In this document: piece after piece, positions 9,684 through 17,957 of the stretch
Layout of the letters: each line of letters opens with the position of its first letter
Numbering within the stretch: position 1 is the first letter of the stretch
Assembly (NCBI GenBank): GCA_027064525.1
Contig: JAMOPJ010000052.1
Location: 1-64,000, forward strand
Length of the DNA: 64,000 bases
Source: Archaeoglobaceae archaeon
Lineage (GTDB): Archaea; Halobacteriota; Archaeoglobi; Archaeoglobales; Archaeoglobaceae
Direction: 5' to 3'
Made by a program: the position numbers and the translations under genes
Notes under the pieces: generated by a model
What the model was told of the DNA's origin: nothing
What the model saw: the letters and a program-made list of their open reading frames with translations, nothing else
The model's database searches: none

Positions 9684-10763
9684 ATGCTGAGAACTTTTAT
9701 CTTAATTTTTATTCTGATTACATTGGTTCAACCTGTTTTGGCAGATTTGGTCGTCGAAAGCAGGACTGTTCAATCTGACACATTTATAAATATAACACTA
9801 ACCGAGGCACCCAACGGTCTATCTGGCTATAACATCACGGTAAGTGTTGAGAATTCATCGATAGCTGAAATAGAATCGGTAGAGTTTCCAGATTGGGCAA
9901 CTCTACACGACAACTCTACTCTTCCTTCAAGCACAGTTTGGATTAAAGCAGTAGACTTGAACGAATGCATTCAGCAGAATGCGACGGATATTACTTTAGC
10001 GACTCTAAAGATCAAAGTGAAGGGCACGGGTATCACTCACATAAATGTGACCTCTGTTAGAATGGACGATGACAACGGATATCCCATGTATCCGAGGATA
10101 TTCAATGGGACTATAGAAGTGCAGCAGACTACTCAGACCTCAACCTCGAGTGGATCTTCAGTTGCTACTCCAGCTGGAGCATGGGTAACTTCAGGCGGTG
10201 GTGGCGGTGGAGGTGGCGGAGGATCATCTATCTCTACAACTTCAGATGAAAACATTGGCTCCGAAGAAATCAAGATAACAGCTCCAACCGAAGTTAAGGC
10301 GAACTCCTATTTTACCCTCTATATCGAAGTTCCATACAACGCAACGATTAGGATTAAACTCCCAGAAGGTTGGACAGCAACCAAAACTGAAATTACAGTA
10401 AATAATTCCAACGTCAGCACATTTATAGGAGTTCCAAGAGATGCGGAGGGTAATTACACCATAACCATCGAAGTGATATCTGGAGACAGAGTAAAAATCA
10501 GAAATGTCACAATAAAGGTTATAAAGGTAAGTAGCATTTCAATGCCCTTCTTCTACACACATACAACTTCGAAATCCACTCCAACCTCGAAAATTACGCC
10601 CGAGCTAAAGCCAACAGAAGAGCCGACACCGACGCCAACAACCATAAGCTTTACTTCTAAAGTTCTCTCAAAGGTTTTTGAGGTAATAATTACCTATATA
10701 CAGCTATTAATAAAAACTCTGCTGAGAATACTAACACCATTTACGAAAATAATATACGTTTAG
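9684..10763 (+). CDS. Secreted cohesin-domain protein with polyglycine linker and hydrophobic C-terminus
   Basis: 359 aa, preceded by a strong GGAGGTGA ribosome site. Signal peptide at residues 1-21 (ends VLADLVV); cohesin domain at ~22-150; a Ser/Thr/Gly linker with ten consecutive glycines (bases 10194-10223, all four glycine codons used in a mixture); an Ig-like beta domain at ~192-285; a Thr/Pro-rich spacer at ~300-325 (EEPTPTPTT); and a hydrophobic, basic C-terminal segment that may anchor it in the membrane. There is no dockerin. The inferred role is a membrane-attached receptor whose cohesin captures the dockerin of the upstream protein, a two-part surface scaffold. Its stop overlaps the convergent oxidoreductase gene by four bases. 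A. fulgidus carries a comparable cohesin gene pair, so this is probably a conserved feature of the lineage. Confidence 0.88.
   Translation: MLRTFILIFILITLVQPVLADLVVESRTVQSDTFINITLTEAPNGLSGYNITVSVENSSIAEIESVEFPDWATLHDNSTLPSSTVWIKAVDLNECIQQNATDITLATLKIKVKGTGITHINVTSVRMDDDNGYPMYPRIFNGTIEVQQTTQTSTSSGSSVATPAGAWVTSGGGGGGGGGGSSISTTSDENIGSEEIKITAPTEVKANSYFTLYIEVPYNATIRIKLPEGWTATKTEITVNNSNVSTFIGVPRDAEGNYTITIEVISGDRVKIRNVTIKVIKVSSISMPFFYTHTTSKSTPTSKITPELKPTEEPTPTPTTISFTSKVLSKVFEVIITYIQLLIKTLLRILTPFTKIIYV
9807..9964 (+). repeat. 158-bp perfect direct repeat, copy 2 (inside cohesin domain)
   Basis: Identical to 9137-9294 over all 158 bases. The absence of even synonymous differences, next to flanks that have diverged clearly, indicates recent gene conversion or a recent partial duplication. 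Confidence 0.97.
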
Positions 10764-11731
10764 TGTTTTAACATCACCTCTTTTAACTTTATTACGGTTT
10801 CCCCCTTCCAGGAATTTATGGCTGATATTGCAACAGAGAGGACGTAAAGCCCATCCTCTCCCGACGGTTTCGGTTCTTCGTCATACATGACATATCTCAG
10901 AAATGTTTCAAGCTCGTTTTTAAGCGGTTCTCTCTTTTCGACATCCACACTGTAAACGTCCCCGTTCTTGCAGATCGTAAGGGTTTTGTCTATGTAATCT
11001 ATTGTAGCGACGCCCCTTGTTCCAACAACAGTAAGCGTTCTTATCTTTCTCGAAGTTAGCCAGTTGGTTTCTATAATACCCACCCTGCTATTTGTAAATC
11101 TGAGAACTATAGACGCATAGTCTTCGAAGCTGTGAGAGCACATCCCACTCCTGCCAGCTACGGCGTAAACGCTTATTGCTCTGTCATCATAGAGATAAGA
11201 CATAGTGTCTATCTCGTGAACTGCCAAGTCAACTATTACTCCGACATCTCTTACTCTCGGCGAGTATGGCCCCACTCTTTTACCCGACATTGACAGAATG
11301 TCTCCAAGCAATCCTGAGGATATTACCTCTTTAAGCTTTAAAACAGCCGGATTGAACCTTTCGATGTGACCTACCATAATCTTGACTCCTGACTTCTTCG
11401 CAGCTTTAAGTATCTTTTTTGCATTTAATATGTTATCGGCTATCGGTTTTTCTATGAGCATGTCGACACCGTATTCTGCGACATCTATCGCTACGTCCTT
11501 GTGCAGGCTCGTTGGAACCGCTATGCTTACAGCGTCAACTCCAGCGTCGAGCAACTTTAGGTAGTCTGTATATGCTTCAGTGTTATACATTCTTGCCACA
11601 TTCTTCACTACATCCTCCCTGACATCCACAACGCCAACTAGTTTAGCATGAGGAATTTCACTATAAACTCGCGCATGATGTTTTCCCATCTGCCCCACAC
11701 CAATAACGCCAACTCTAACCTTTTTCATCAC
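10760..11731 (-). CDS. Gfo/Idh/MocA family NAD(P)-dependent sugar dehydrogenase
   Basis: 323 aa. The N-terminal Rossmann fold has GVIGVGQMGKHHARVY (GxGxxG) and the family's EKPIA motif near residue 96, followed by GHIERFNPAV at the start of the alpha/beta substrate domain. It resembles the WlbA-like branch that oxidises the 3-hydroxyl of UDP-N-acetylhexosamine derivatives; this assignment is inferred from the motif pattern plus the nearby hexapeptide acyltransferase (13071), a combination typical of acetamido-sugar synthesis for archaeal N-glycans. ATG at 11731, with a second ATG next to it at 11728. A TATA-like ATATATA lies about 45-50 bases upstream. The 3' end overlaps the cohesin gene by four bases. 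Confidence 0.85.
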   Translation of the reverse strand: MMKKVRVGVIGVGQMGKHHARVYSEIPHAKLVGVVDVREDVVKNVARMYNTEAYTDYLKLLDAGVDAVSIAVPTSLHKDVAIDVAEYGVDMLIEKPIADNILNAKKILKAAKKSGVKIMVGHIERFNPAVLKLKEVISSGLLGDILSMSGKRVGPYSPRVRDVGVIVDLAVHEIDTMSYLYDDRAISVYAVAGRSGMCSHSFEDYASIVLRFTNSRVGIIETNWLTSRKIRTLTVVGTRGVATIDYIDKTLTICKNGDVYSVDVEKREPLKNELETFLRYVMYDEEPKPSGEDGLYVLSVAISAINSWKGETVIKLKEVMLKH

Positions 11732-11953
11732 TCACACCTATCAACTCGCTATATTTTGATTAAAGCTGTGAAGTATATATCCTTTTCTATTTTTTTCATA
11801 TTCTCATTACCTTATTATTATAATGCTCCTTATCACAATAATATTTTGTATCATTAACATTATCATCATAAATTTAAGGATACTTTGAATGGTGAATGGT
11901 GATCGAACATGAATTCAAAAATTTTAAAAAGATCGTAATAGATAGAACAAACT

Positions 11954-13048
11954 ATGAAGTATTTAATTTCATTTGGATTATTCCTACTTCTCATTCATGT
12001 TGCAAGTGCTCAGATCATCGTTGTTCCAGACGACTACCAAAAGATCCAGTGGGCTATAGACAACGCTTCCGTTGATGATATGATAGTTGTTAAGGATGGA
12101 ATTTACATTGAAAACGTTGTGATAGATAAGAGCATAACTCTGATGTCCGAAAGCGGACCCAACAACTGTAAAATCGGCGCTGCAGATTCTGACCTTCCAG
12201 TGATAAAGATAGTGGCGGACAACGCAAAAGTTACCGGATTCTGCATCGAAGGTCAAAATTGCGGGATATACATATACGATTCAGATATCTGTGTCGTGCA
12301 TGATATGAAGTTCGTATCCAACAAATACAGTGTGAGAATAAAGAACTCAGATGACTGTGAGGTCTACGACTGCGTTTTCGATTCCAACGAGTATGGAATC
12401 ATTCTTAACTCATCTGAGGAATGTTTGATAATGGACAACAACTTTATAGGAAACGACTTCGCAGTAGTTCTTAACACATCGGATGATAACGAAATTTCCG
12501 AAAACTACTTCGAGAGCAACACATACGGCATATTCTGTGAGAATTCAAACTCGAACTACATAGAGAGCAACGAATTTGTCAAAGATGAGAAAGCGGTTGT
12601 TTTAAAATCCTCAAACGAACTCATGATCGACGATAACTCCTTCACAGACTGTGTTTGTTCATTATCACTAATGGATTCGTTCGATAACGAGATTTACCTA
12701 AACGACTTCGTAAGGAGTTCTGTCAAAAGTCAGAATTCGGTCAATTACTGGAACTCTACGATTTTGTATCTCTACGAATACAATGGTCATGAATATGTTA
12801 GCTACATCGGCAACTACTGGGACGATTATACTGGTGTAGATTCCAACAACGATGGAATAGGAGAACAGTCATACATAATTGATACGGACAACTTGGATTA
12901 CTATCCTTTAATCTCGTCAAAAGATTATTATGCATTGAAGTTTGAGGTCATAGCGACACCAACACCAGTGTTCATTCCTGAATTCCCGGTAACCGTGCTG
13001 CCGTTGGCCATTTGCATAATGCTGTTAATCGCTCGAAGACTATTTTAA
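11954..13048 (+). CDS. Secreted right-handed beta-helix (NosD-like) protein with IPEFP C-terminal anchor
   Basis: 364 aa. Signal peptide (MKYLISFGLFLLLIHVASA), then a pectate-lyase-like beta-helix of short repeats around Asn/Asp-rich turns (ICVVHDMKFVSN, CEVYDCVFDSN, CLIMDNNFIGN and similar) at residues ~25-270, resembling the NosD/copper-binding beta-helix family. It ends with a Thr/Pro stretch, IPEFP, a hydrophobic helix and a basic tail (ARRLF). That tripartite tail resembles archaeal C-terminal surface-sorting signals of the PEF-CTERM kind, although no sortase is seen here. Acidic and Asn-rich composition suggests a heavily glycosylated surface protein. A TATA-like TTTTAAAA about 28 bases before the ATG suggests a leaderless transcript. 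The ligand is unknown. Confidence 0.82.
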   Translation: MKYLISFGLFLLLIHVASAQIIVVPDDYQKIQWAIDNASVDDMIVVKDGIYIENVVIDKSITLMSESGPNNCKIGAADSDLPVIKIVADNAKVTGFCIEGQNCGIYIYDSDICVVHDMKFVSNKYSVRIKNSDDCEVYDCVFDSNEYGIILNSSEECLIMDNNFIGNDFAVVLNTSDDNEISENYFESNTYGIFCENSNSNYIESNEFVKDEKAVVLKSSNELMIDDNSFTDCVCSLSLMDSFDNEIYLNDFVRSSVKSQNSVNYWNSTILYLYEYNGHEYVSYIGNYWDDYTGVDSNNDGIGEQSYIIDTDNLDYYPLISSKDYYALKFEVIATPTPVFIPEFPVTVLPLAICIMLLIARRLF

Positions 13049-13070
13049 CGATTAAACATATTTTTCTAGT

Positions 13071-13706
13071 ATGATAGACGAAACGGTCAAAATCTTCGGA
13101 AACACGAAGATCGGTAGAAACGCCGTAGTGATGCAAAACGTGATAATAGGTCACCCAACCACAGAGATCATTAAAAAACCGAACTGGCATGAGCTCGATT
13201 TTGAAGGTGCAAAGATAGGTGATAATGCTATAGTTAGGTCAAACACCGTGATATACTGCGATGTCGAAATAGGCGACAACTTCGTCACGGGGCACAATGT
13301 TGTTATAAGGGAAAAGACGAAGATCGGAAATAACGTCTTGATTGGGACGAACACGGTTATTGAGGGTGAGACTGTGATAGGTAACAACGTCAGCATTCAG
13401 TCTAACGTTTATATTCCAAGAAAGACCATCATAGAAGATCACGTATTCATAGGCCCAAATGCGGTTTTAACGAATGACAAATATCCCGTTAGGAAGGAAT
13501 ACGAACTTAGAGGACCAATAATAAGAAAGGGTGCGACGATAGGTGCAAATTCGATCATCCTTCCGGCAGTTGAGATCGGCGAGGGGGCGTTCGTCGCTGC
13601 TGGTGCTCTGGTTACAAAGGACGTTCCGCCGTGGAAGCTTGCAATAGGTGTGCCCGCGAGGATTGTAGATCTACCAGATTCACTTAGGGTTTTGAACAGA
13701 CTTTGA
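13071..13706 (+). CDS. Hexapeptide-repeat (LbH) acyltransferase, likely sugar N- or O-acetyltransferase
   Basis: 211 aa. Starts with IDETVKIFGNTKIGRNAVV, followed by many [LIV]-G-x4 hexapeptides (VEIGDNFVTGHNVVI, TKIGNNVLIGTNTVI and so on) forming a left-handed beta-helix across almost its whole length, with an extended loop (NDKYPVRKEYELRGP) in the usual acceptor-site position and a C-terminal helix after GVPARIVDLP. Family members use acetyl-CoA to acetylate an amino or hydroxyl group on nucleotide sugars, as trimers. With the Gfo/Idh/MocA gene nearby it would fit synthesis of an acetamido sugar such as a UDP-diacetamido derivative, but no aminotransferase is present between them, so the pathway is incomplete here. 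Confidence 0.87.
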   Translation: MIDETVKIFGNTKIGRNAVVMQNVIIGHPTTEIIKKPNWHELDFEGAKIGDNAIVRSNTVIYCDVEIGDNFVTGHNVVIREKTKIGNNVLIGTNTVIEGETVIGNNVSIQSNVYIPRKTIIEDHVFIGPNAVLTNDKYPVRKEYELRGPIIRKGATIGANSIILPAVEIGEGAFVAAGALVTKDVPPWKLAIGVPARIVDLPDSLRVLNRL

Positions 13707-13739
13707 AAATTATTTAATCGCGAAGAACGAACTAGGTTC

Positions 13740-14267
13740 ATGCCATACGAAGAATGCATAGAAACTATATTCACGAGGGTTTCAATAAGGAGGTTCAAGC
13801 CAAAGCAGATTCCCGACGAAGTGATTCTCAAGATCTTAGAAGCCGGAAATGCCGCGCCATCTGCTGGCAATCTGCAGGCGAGGGATTTCATAGTTGTTAA
13901 AAATCCAGTTACAAAGCTCAAGCTCGCTAAGGCGTCGCTGAACCAGATGTTCATAGCCGAAGCTCCGGTAGTTGTAGTCGTATGTGCAAATTATCCCCGT
14001 TCGATGAGAGTTTATGGAGATAGAGGCAGGCTTTACGCCGAGCAGGATGCCACGGCTGCAGTAGAGAACATACTCTTAGCAGTTCACATGCTTGGACTTG
14101 GAGCGGTTTGGGTTGGAGCGTTTGACGAAGCAGAAGTTTCCGATATTTTAGATATTCCAGCTTATGCGAGACCGATGGCGATAATACCTATAGGCTATCC
14201 AGATGAATCTCCAAAGCCGAGACAGAGGTATCCAATCGAATATCTGACACACTGGGAGAAGTGGTAA
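13740..14267 (+). CDS. Nitroreductase-family flavoprotein
   Basis: 175 aa. Carries the family opening ([21 protein letters not shown]), the FMN-contacting [16 protein letters not shown] segment at residues ~40-55, and the C-terminal half with [15 protein letters not shown]-dependent oxidoreductases of this family use NAD(P)H to reduce diverse acceptors; the physiological substrate is unknown. Genes before and after are unrelated, with short gaps on both sides. The ATG at 13740 is followed directly by well-conserved sequence; no strong ribosome site precedes it, consistent with leaderless translation. Confidence 0.87.
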   Translation: MPYEECIETIFTRVSIRRFKPKQIPDEVILKILEAGNAAPSAGNLQARDFIVVKNPVTKLKLAKASLNQMFIAEAPVVVVVCANYPRSMRVYGDRGRLYAEQDATAAVENILLAVHMLGLGAVWVGAFDEAEVSDILDIPAYARPMAIIPIGYPDESPKPRQRYPIEYLTHWEKW

Positions 14268-14299
14268 TGTTTTTGTAAATTAACATTTTTTAACTGTTG

Positions 14300-15034
14300 A
14301 TGCTAGAAGTCACAGATCTTACAGTTAAATACGGTGAAGTCGTTGCGGTCGATAGCGTATCTTTCTGCGTTGAAAAGGGAGAGATTTTTGGAATTCTCGG
14401 CCCGAACGGGGCTGGCAAGAGCTCCACGATAAAGGCGGTCGTCGGACTTGTAGATTTTGAAGGTAAAATTAGGATAAATGGCAAACCTCTCAGCTTTGAG
14501 AGCAAGAATCTTATCGGATACGTTCCTGAGGAGTTCATGTTGATCGAATCTTTAACCCCTTTGGAGTTCTTCGAGTTCGTTGCCTCAGTGAGAGGCGTAA
14601 AGAATTCGAGGAAGATCGACATTCTCATAGACGCTTTCGGGATACGCAGTTACGTAAATAATCCCATAGCTACCCTTTCAATGGGAACGAAGCAGAAGGT
14701 ATCCATAATATCCGCCCTACTTCATGATCCTCTCCTTCTGATACTGGACGAACCGTTAAACGGATTAGATGCGAGGTCTTCGAGGATACTTAAGGAGATC
14801 ATGCAGAAACACGTTGAAAGGGGTGGCGCGGTTCTGTTTTCCACTCATATAATGGAGATCGCCGAAAAGCTCTGTGACAGGATAGCGGTAATAAATAACG
14901 GTAGAATAATCGCCGAAGGAACTGTGGATGAACTAAAAGAGCTTGCGAGCGTCGAAGGTTCTCTTGAGGACGTTTTTCTGAAGCTTACCGGTCAGGATGT
15001 GGGGATAAGGGAGATCATCGATGCCATCTCTTAG
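14300..15034 (+). CDS. ABC transporter ATP-binding protein (exporter type)
   Basis: 244 aa. Walker A (GPNGAGKSS), Q-loop region, degenerate signature (LSMGTKQKV), Walker B (LLILDEP) and H-loop (STHIMEIAEKLCD) are all visible in order. It matches the NatA/CcmA-like group that pairs with ABC-2 permeases. Start taken as ATG 14300; a TTG one codon earlier is possible. The permease gene begins inside its last codons (14-base overlap at 15021), so the two form one transporter unit. Substrate unknown; such pairs export lipids, drugs, peptides or sodium. Confidence 0.93.
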   Translation: MLEVTDLTVKYGEVVAVDSVSFCVEKGEIFGILGPNGAGKSSTIKAVVGLVDFEGKIRINGKPLSFESKNLIGYVPEEFMLIESLTPLEFFEFVASVRGVKNSRKIDILIDAFGIRSYVNNPIATLSMGTKQKVSIISALLHDPLLLILDEPLNGLDARSSRILKEIMQKHVERGGAVLFSTHIMEIAEKLCDRIAVINNGRIIAEGTVDELKELASVEGSLEDVFLKLTGQDVGIREIIDAIS

Positions 15035-16475
15035 AGAGCTCTGGAGAATATCGGGATACTTCTACAGAGATGTAGCTTTCAGAACGATCCTTGAGACAAA
15101 CGTAGGGCGAAAAAGCTTGGAGAAGGTCATAAAGTCTTCCAAGAACTCGATGATTCTAAACAAGCTCATCGTAGCTTTCGTCCTGTGCGTTTTTGCCGTT
15201 ACTACCGCATACAGATTTAAAACGGTCGATTTCGTTGTGTTCTATATAATCACGACTTTCATTTTTGCATTCTTCTTTCTCCAGACCACTACGACCTTCG
15301 TCTCCCAAAAATTTGATTTGCTGTTCGTCCTACCTCTTAAAGAGGAGGAAATTTCGAAGATTGCTATCCTGACTTTTCTGAGGATATTTGACATACCGCT
15401 TATAGCGGTCACTCTCGTCTTCGTGATTGGTGTTGCTCTTAGAGATTTTCGGGCAATTTTACCCGCCTTCACCGGAATAGCGGTGTCCGTAGCGTTGGCG
15501 TTAGGAATCGTCTTCTACATGTCTAAATTGTTCTACACAAAGTTAACCGGCTCGGCATCCGGCTGGAGGAGTGTAGTGAGGTTGGTGTGCCAGATCGTAT
15601 GGGCGCTATCATTCTTCCTAATTTACGCCTTAGGTGGCATTCTAAGCAGGCTGAGCTACTTAGAAGGGTATTTGGTCTTTCTTGAATCGTATTCGAACAC
15701 CTTGGGATTTCTCTTCCCCTTCTGCTACTCCTATCTATGCACCGGCGTAATTACGTTTAGCTCTTTACTTGGCTCGATCCTCTGGACGGGGTTGGGTTAC
15801 TACTCTGTTAAATGGGTTCTGTCCAACATCAGGAAGGTTCAAGCGATTTCCATCTTTCAGCAGTCGGATGTTAAGATCAAGCTCACGAGTCCGACTATTG
15901 CATTTGTTAGGAAGGACATGAGGCTGATATCGAGGAATCCCGCCTACACATTTCTGGTTTTGTTGCCGATATTCGAGGGACTGATGCTATCTTTTGGTAA
16001 GTTCATGCCCGCAGTTTTGATTTTGCTTTCGTTTCTCGTAGTTCTCTCGTATTCCCTTTACGGATTGGAGAACGTGAATGTTGTTAAGATCTTGCCCGTT
16101 AAGCCTAAAACAATCATAACTGCCAAGATGGTTATAATTTCGATGATATATGCTATCTCTATTGCGGTATTGGATACGATCTTCCTAGTAAGGGGAATCT
16201 GTCCCGATTTCCTCTTCGAACTTGCGATCACCCCATCGGTAATCGCGATGGCTATTGTAACTCTTTCAGCGACGAGCAAAATCGGGGCAAAGAGGGACGT
16301 ATTTTCCGGTTTGGAAACGGTTTTAATCCTCTTCCTTCTGGGATTCGTTGTAATCTATACTCCCGTAATCATCGGATACGTTTGTAAGGTGCTATACGGG
16401 ACATTTCTGATGCCTGTAGCTGTGACGTCGCTCGTGGAGTTGATATTTTCTCTGGCTCTGCTAAACGTTTTATAG
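15021..16475 (+). CDS. ABC-2-like permease subunit
   Basis: 484 aa with roughly ten to twelve hydrophobic segments and no recognisable catalytic motif. The first ~45 residues are a basic cytoplasmic region (SLEKVIKSSKNSMILNKL) before the first membrane span. It overlaps the ATP-binding subunit gene by 14 bases, which identifies it as the partner membrane subunit. Halves of similar design (residues ~45-265 and ~285-484) are typical of large ABC-2 export permeases. tgtA follows after about 20 bases, so some readthrough into it is possible. Confidence 0.8.
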   Translation: MPSLRELWRISGYFYRDVAFRTILETNVGRKSLEKVIKSSKNSMILNKLIVAFVLCVFAVTTAYRFKTVDFVVFYIITTFIFAFFFLQTTTTFVSQKFDLLFVLPLKEEEISKIAILTFLRIFDIPLIAVTLVFVIGVALRDFRAILPAFTGIAVSVALALGIVFYMSKLFYTKLTGSASGWRSVVRLVCQIVWALSFFLIYALGGILSRLSYLEGYLVFLESYSNTLGFLFPFCYSYLCTGVITFSSLLGSILWTGLGYYSVKWVLSNIRKVQAISIFQQSDVKIKLTSPTIAFVRKDMRLISRNPAYTFLVLLPIFEGLMLSFGKFMPAVLILLSFLVVLSYSLYGLENVNVVKILPVKPKTIITAKMVIISMIYAISIAVLDTIFLVRGICPDFLFELAITPSVIAMAIVTLSATSKIGAKRDVFSGLETVLILFLLGFVVIYTPVIIGYVCKVLYGTFLMPVAVTSLVELIFSLALLNVL

Positions 16476-16493
16476 CCGTCCATCGATTTGGCG

Positions 16494-17957
16494 ATGATGC
16501 AGAAATTCGAGATCTTGGATAAGGATGCGATGGGTAGAATCGGAAAACTCGAAACACCCCACGGCAAAGTCGAAACTCCTGCGTTGATGCCCGTAATCAA
16601 TCCAAACATCGAGCTGATTCCGGCAAGGGAGATGAGGAAATTCGGTGCGGAGATTCTGATCACGAACGCATACATAATCTACCGAACACCCGAACTTAAG
16701 GAGGCTGCGGTTAAGAAAGGAGTTCACGGTATTTTGGGAGTAGACATGCCGATAATGACCGACAGCGGGAGCTATCAACTGATGGTTTACGGTGACGTTG
16801 AGATTTCGAACGAAGAGATTTTGAAATTCCAGATGGACATAAACTCGGACATAATCGTCCCTTTAGATGTTCCAACACCGCCCGATGCCGATTACAACAC
16901 CGCTTTAAACGATCTTGAAGTGACACTTCAGAGGGAGAAGGAAGCGGCGGGGATGGAGAGAGGGGATAGGTTGCTCGCTCTGCCAATTCAAGGCTCGACA
17001 CACATGGATTTGAGAAAGAGGTGTGCCGAGGAGGTTGTCAAGCTGGGTGGAGACGTTTATCCCATCGGAGGAATAGTTCCGCTCATGGATACATATCGAT
17101 TTTACGATTTGGTTAAAATAATCTTGGAGGTTAAGTCCGTTTTGCCTTCATATGCTCCGGTTCATTTATTCGGTGCTGGACATCCGATGGTTTTCGCTTT
17201 GGCAGTTGCCTTAGGTTGCGATCTATTCGATTCCGCCGCTTACGCTTTATACGCCAAAGACGATCGTTATTTAACTCCATACGGGACGAAGAAGCTTGAG
17301 GAGCTCCAATACTTCCCATGCTCCTGCCCTATATGCTTAGAACACACTCCGGAAGAGCTTAGAAGAATGGATAAAGAGGAGAGGGCCAAGCTTTTGGCGG
17401 AACATAACCTCTGGGTTAGCTTTGAAGAGATCAGAAGGATAAAGCAGGCCATAAAGGAGAACAATCTCTTCGAGCTCGTGGAATGCAGGATAAGAAGCCA
17501 TCCAAACCTTCTGTTTGCTTGGAGACAGATCAAAAATTATGGGTGGCTTCTGGAACAATACGATCCCTCGATGAAGCACTCCTTCCTCTACGCTGGAGTT
17601 GAAAGCTGTTACAGACCGGCGGTGCTCAGACATCACGAGAGGGTGCTGAACGTGGAACTGCCGGATAAGGATGAGATCGTAATTTCGGCGGATGAAGGAG
17701 TCTTGGCAGATTTCTATCTAAGGCCGGCTTTTGGCGTTGTGCCGATTGAGATGCTTGAATCCTATCCAGCGGGACATGCAGAAATTCCACCGCCAGATCT
17801 ATTGGAGGATGAAGCTCTTAAGATCGCCGTGCGGGGTTTGAAGAAGTTCTTGGAACATCACAGCGATAGAAGGTTTGTGATAGTGGCCAAAGGCAAATGG
17901 CTTGAATTTTTGAAAGATCTGCCGAAAAACGCGGTGGTTGAGCATGATAAGTCTTGA
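16494..17957 (+). CDS. tgtA: Archaeosine tRNA-guanine transglycosylase
   Basis: 487 aa. Swaps guanine-15 in the D-loop of archaeal tRNAs for preQ0, the first committed tRNA step of archaeosine formation. Seen: RIGKLETPHGKVETPALMPV opening, the catalytic-domain MTDSGSYQLMVYGDVE stretch (nucleophile/acid Asp region), GDVYPIGGIVPLMD, and the zinc site CSCPIC...H. The start is probably ATG 16494 or 16497; the frame is open to TTG 16488. The C-terminal part is compatible with the archaeal C1 domain, while the RNA-binding PUA domain seems to lie on the next gene's product. It overlaps arcS by 14 bases, a functional pairing. Confidence 0.95.
   Translation: MMQKFEILDKDAMGRIGKLETPHGKVETPALMPVINPNIELIPAREMRKFGAEILITNAYIIYRTPELKEAAVKKGVHGILGVDMPIMTDSGSYQLMVYGDVEISNEEILKFQMDINSDIIVPLDVPTPPDADYNTALNDLEVTLQREKEAAGMERGDRLLALPIQGSTHMDLRKRCAEEVVKLGGDVYPIGGIVPLMDTYRFYDLVKIILEVKSVLPSYAPVHLFGAGHPMVFALAVALGCDLFDSAAYALYAKDDRYLTPYGTKKLEELQYFPCSCPICLEHTPEELRRMDKEERAKLLAEHNLWVSFEEIRRIKQAIKENNLFELVECRIRSHPNLLFAWRQIKNYGWLLEQYDPSMKHSFLYAGVESCYRPAVLRHHERVLNVELPDKDEIVISADEGVLADFYLRPAFGVVPIEMLESYPAGHAEIPPPDLLEDEALKIAVRGLKKFLEHHSDRRFVIVAKGKWLEFLKDLPKNAVVEHDKS

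Noticed and set aside
11890-11904. GAATGGT tandem duplicate as an operator
   Set aside because: Two copies of a seven-base word in a short AT-rich gap are too weak to support a site.
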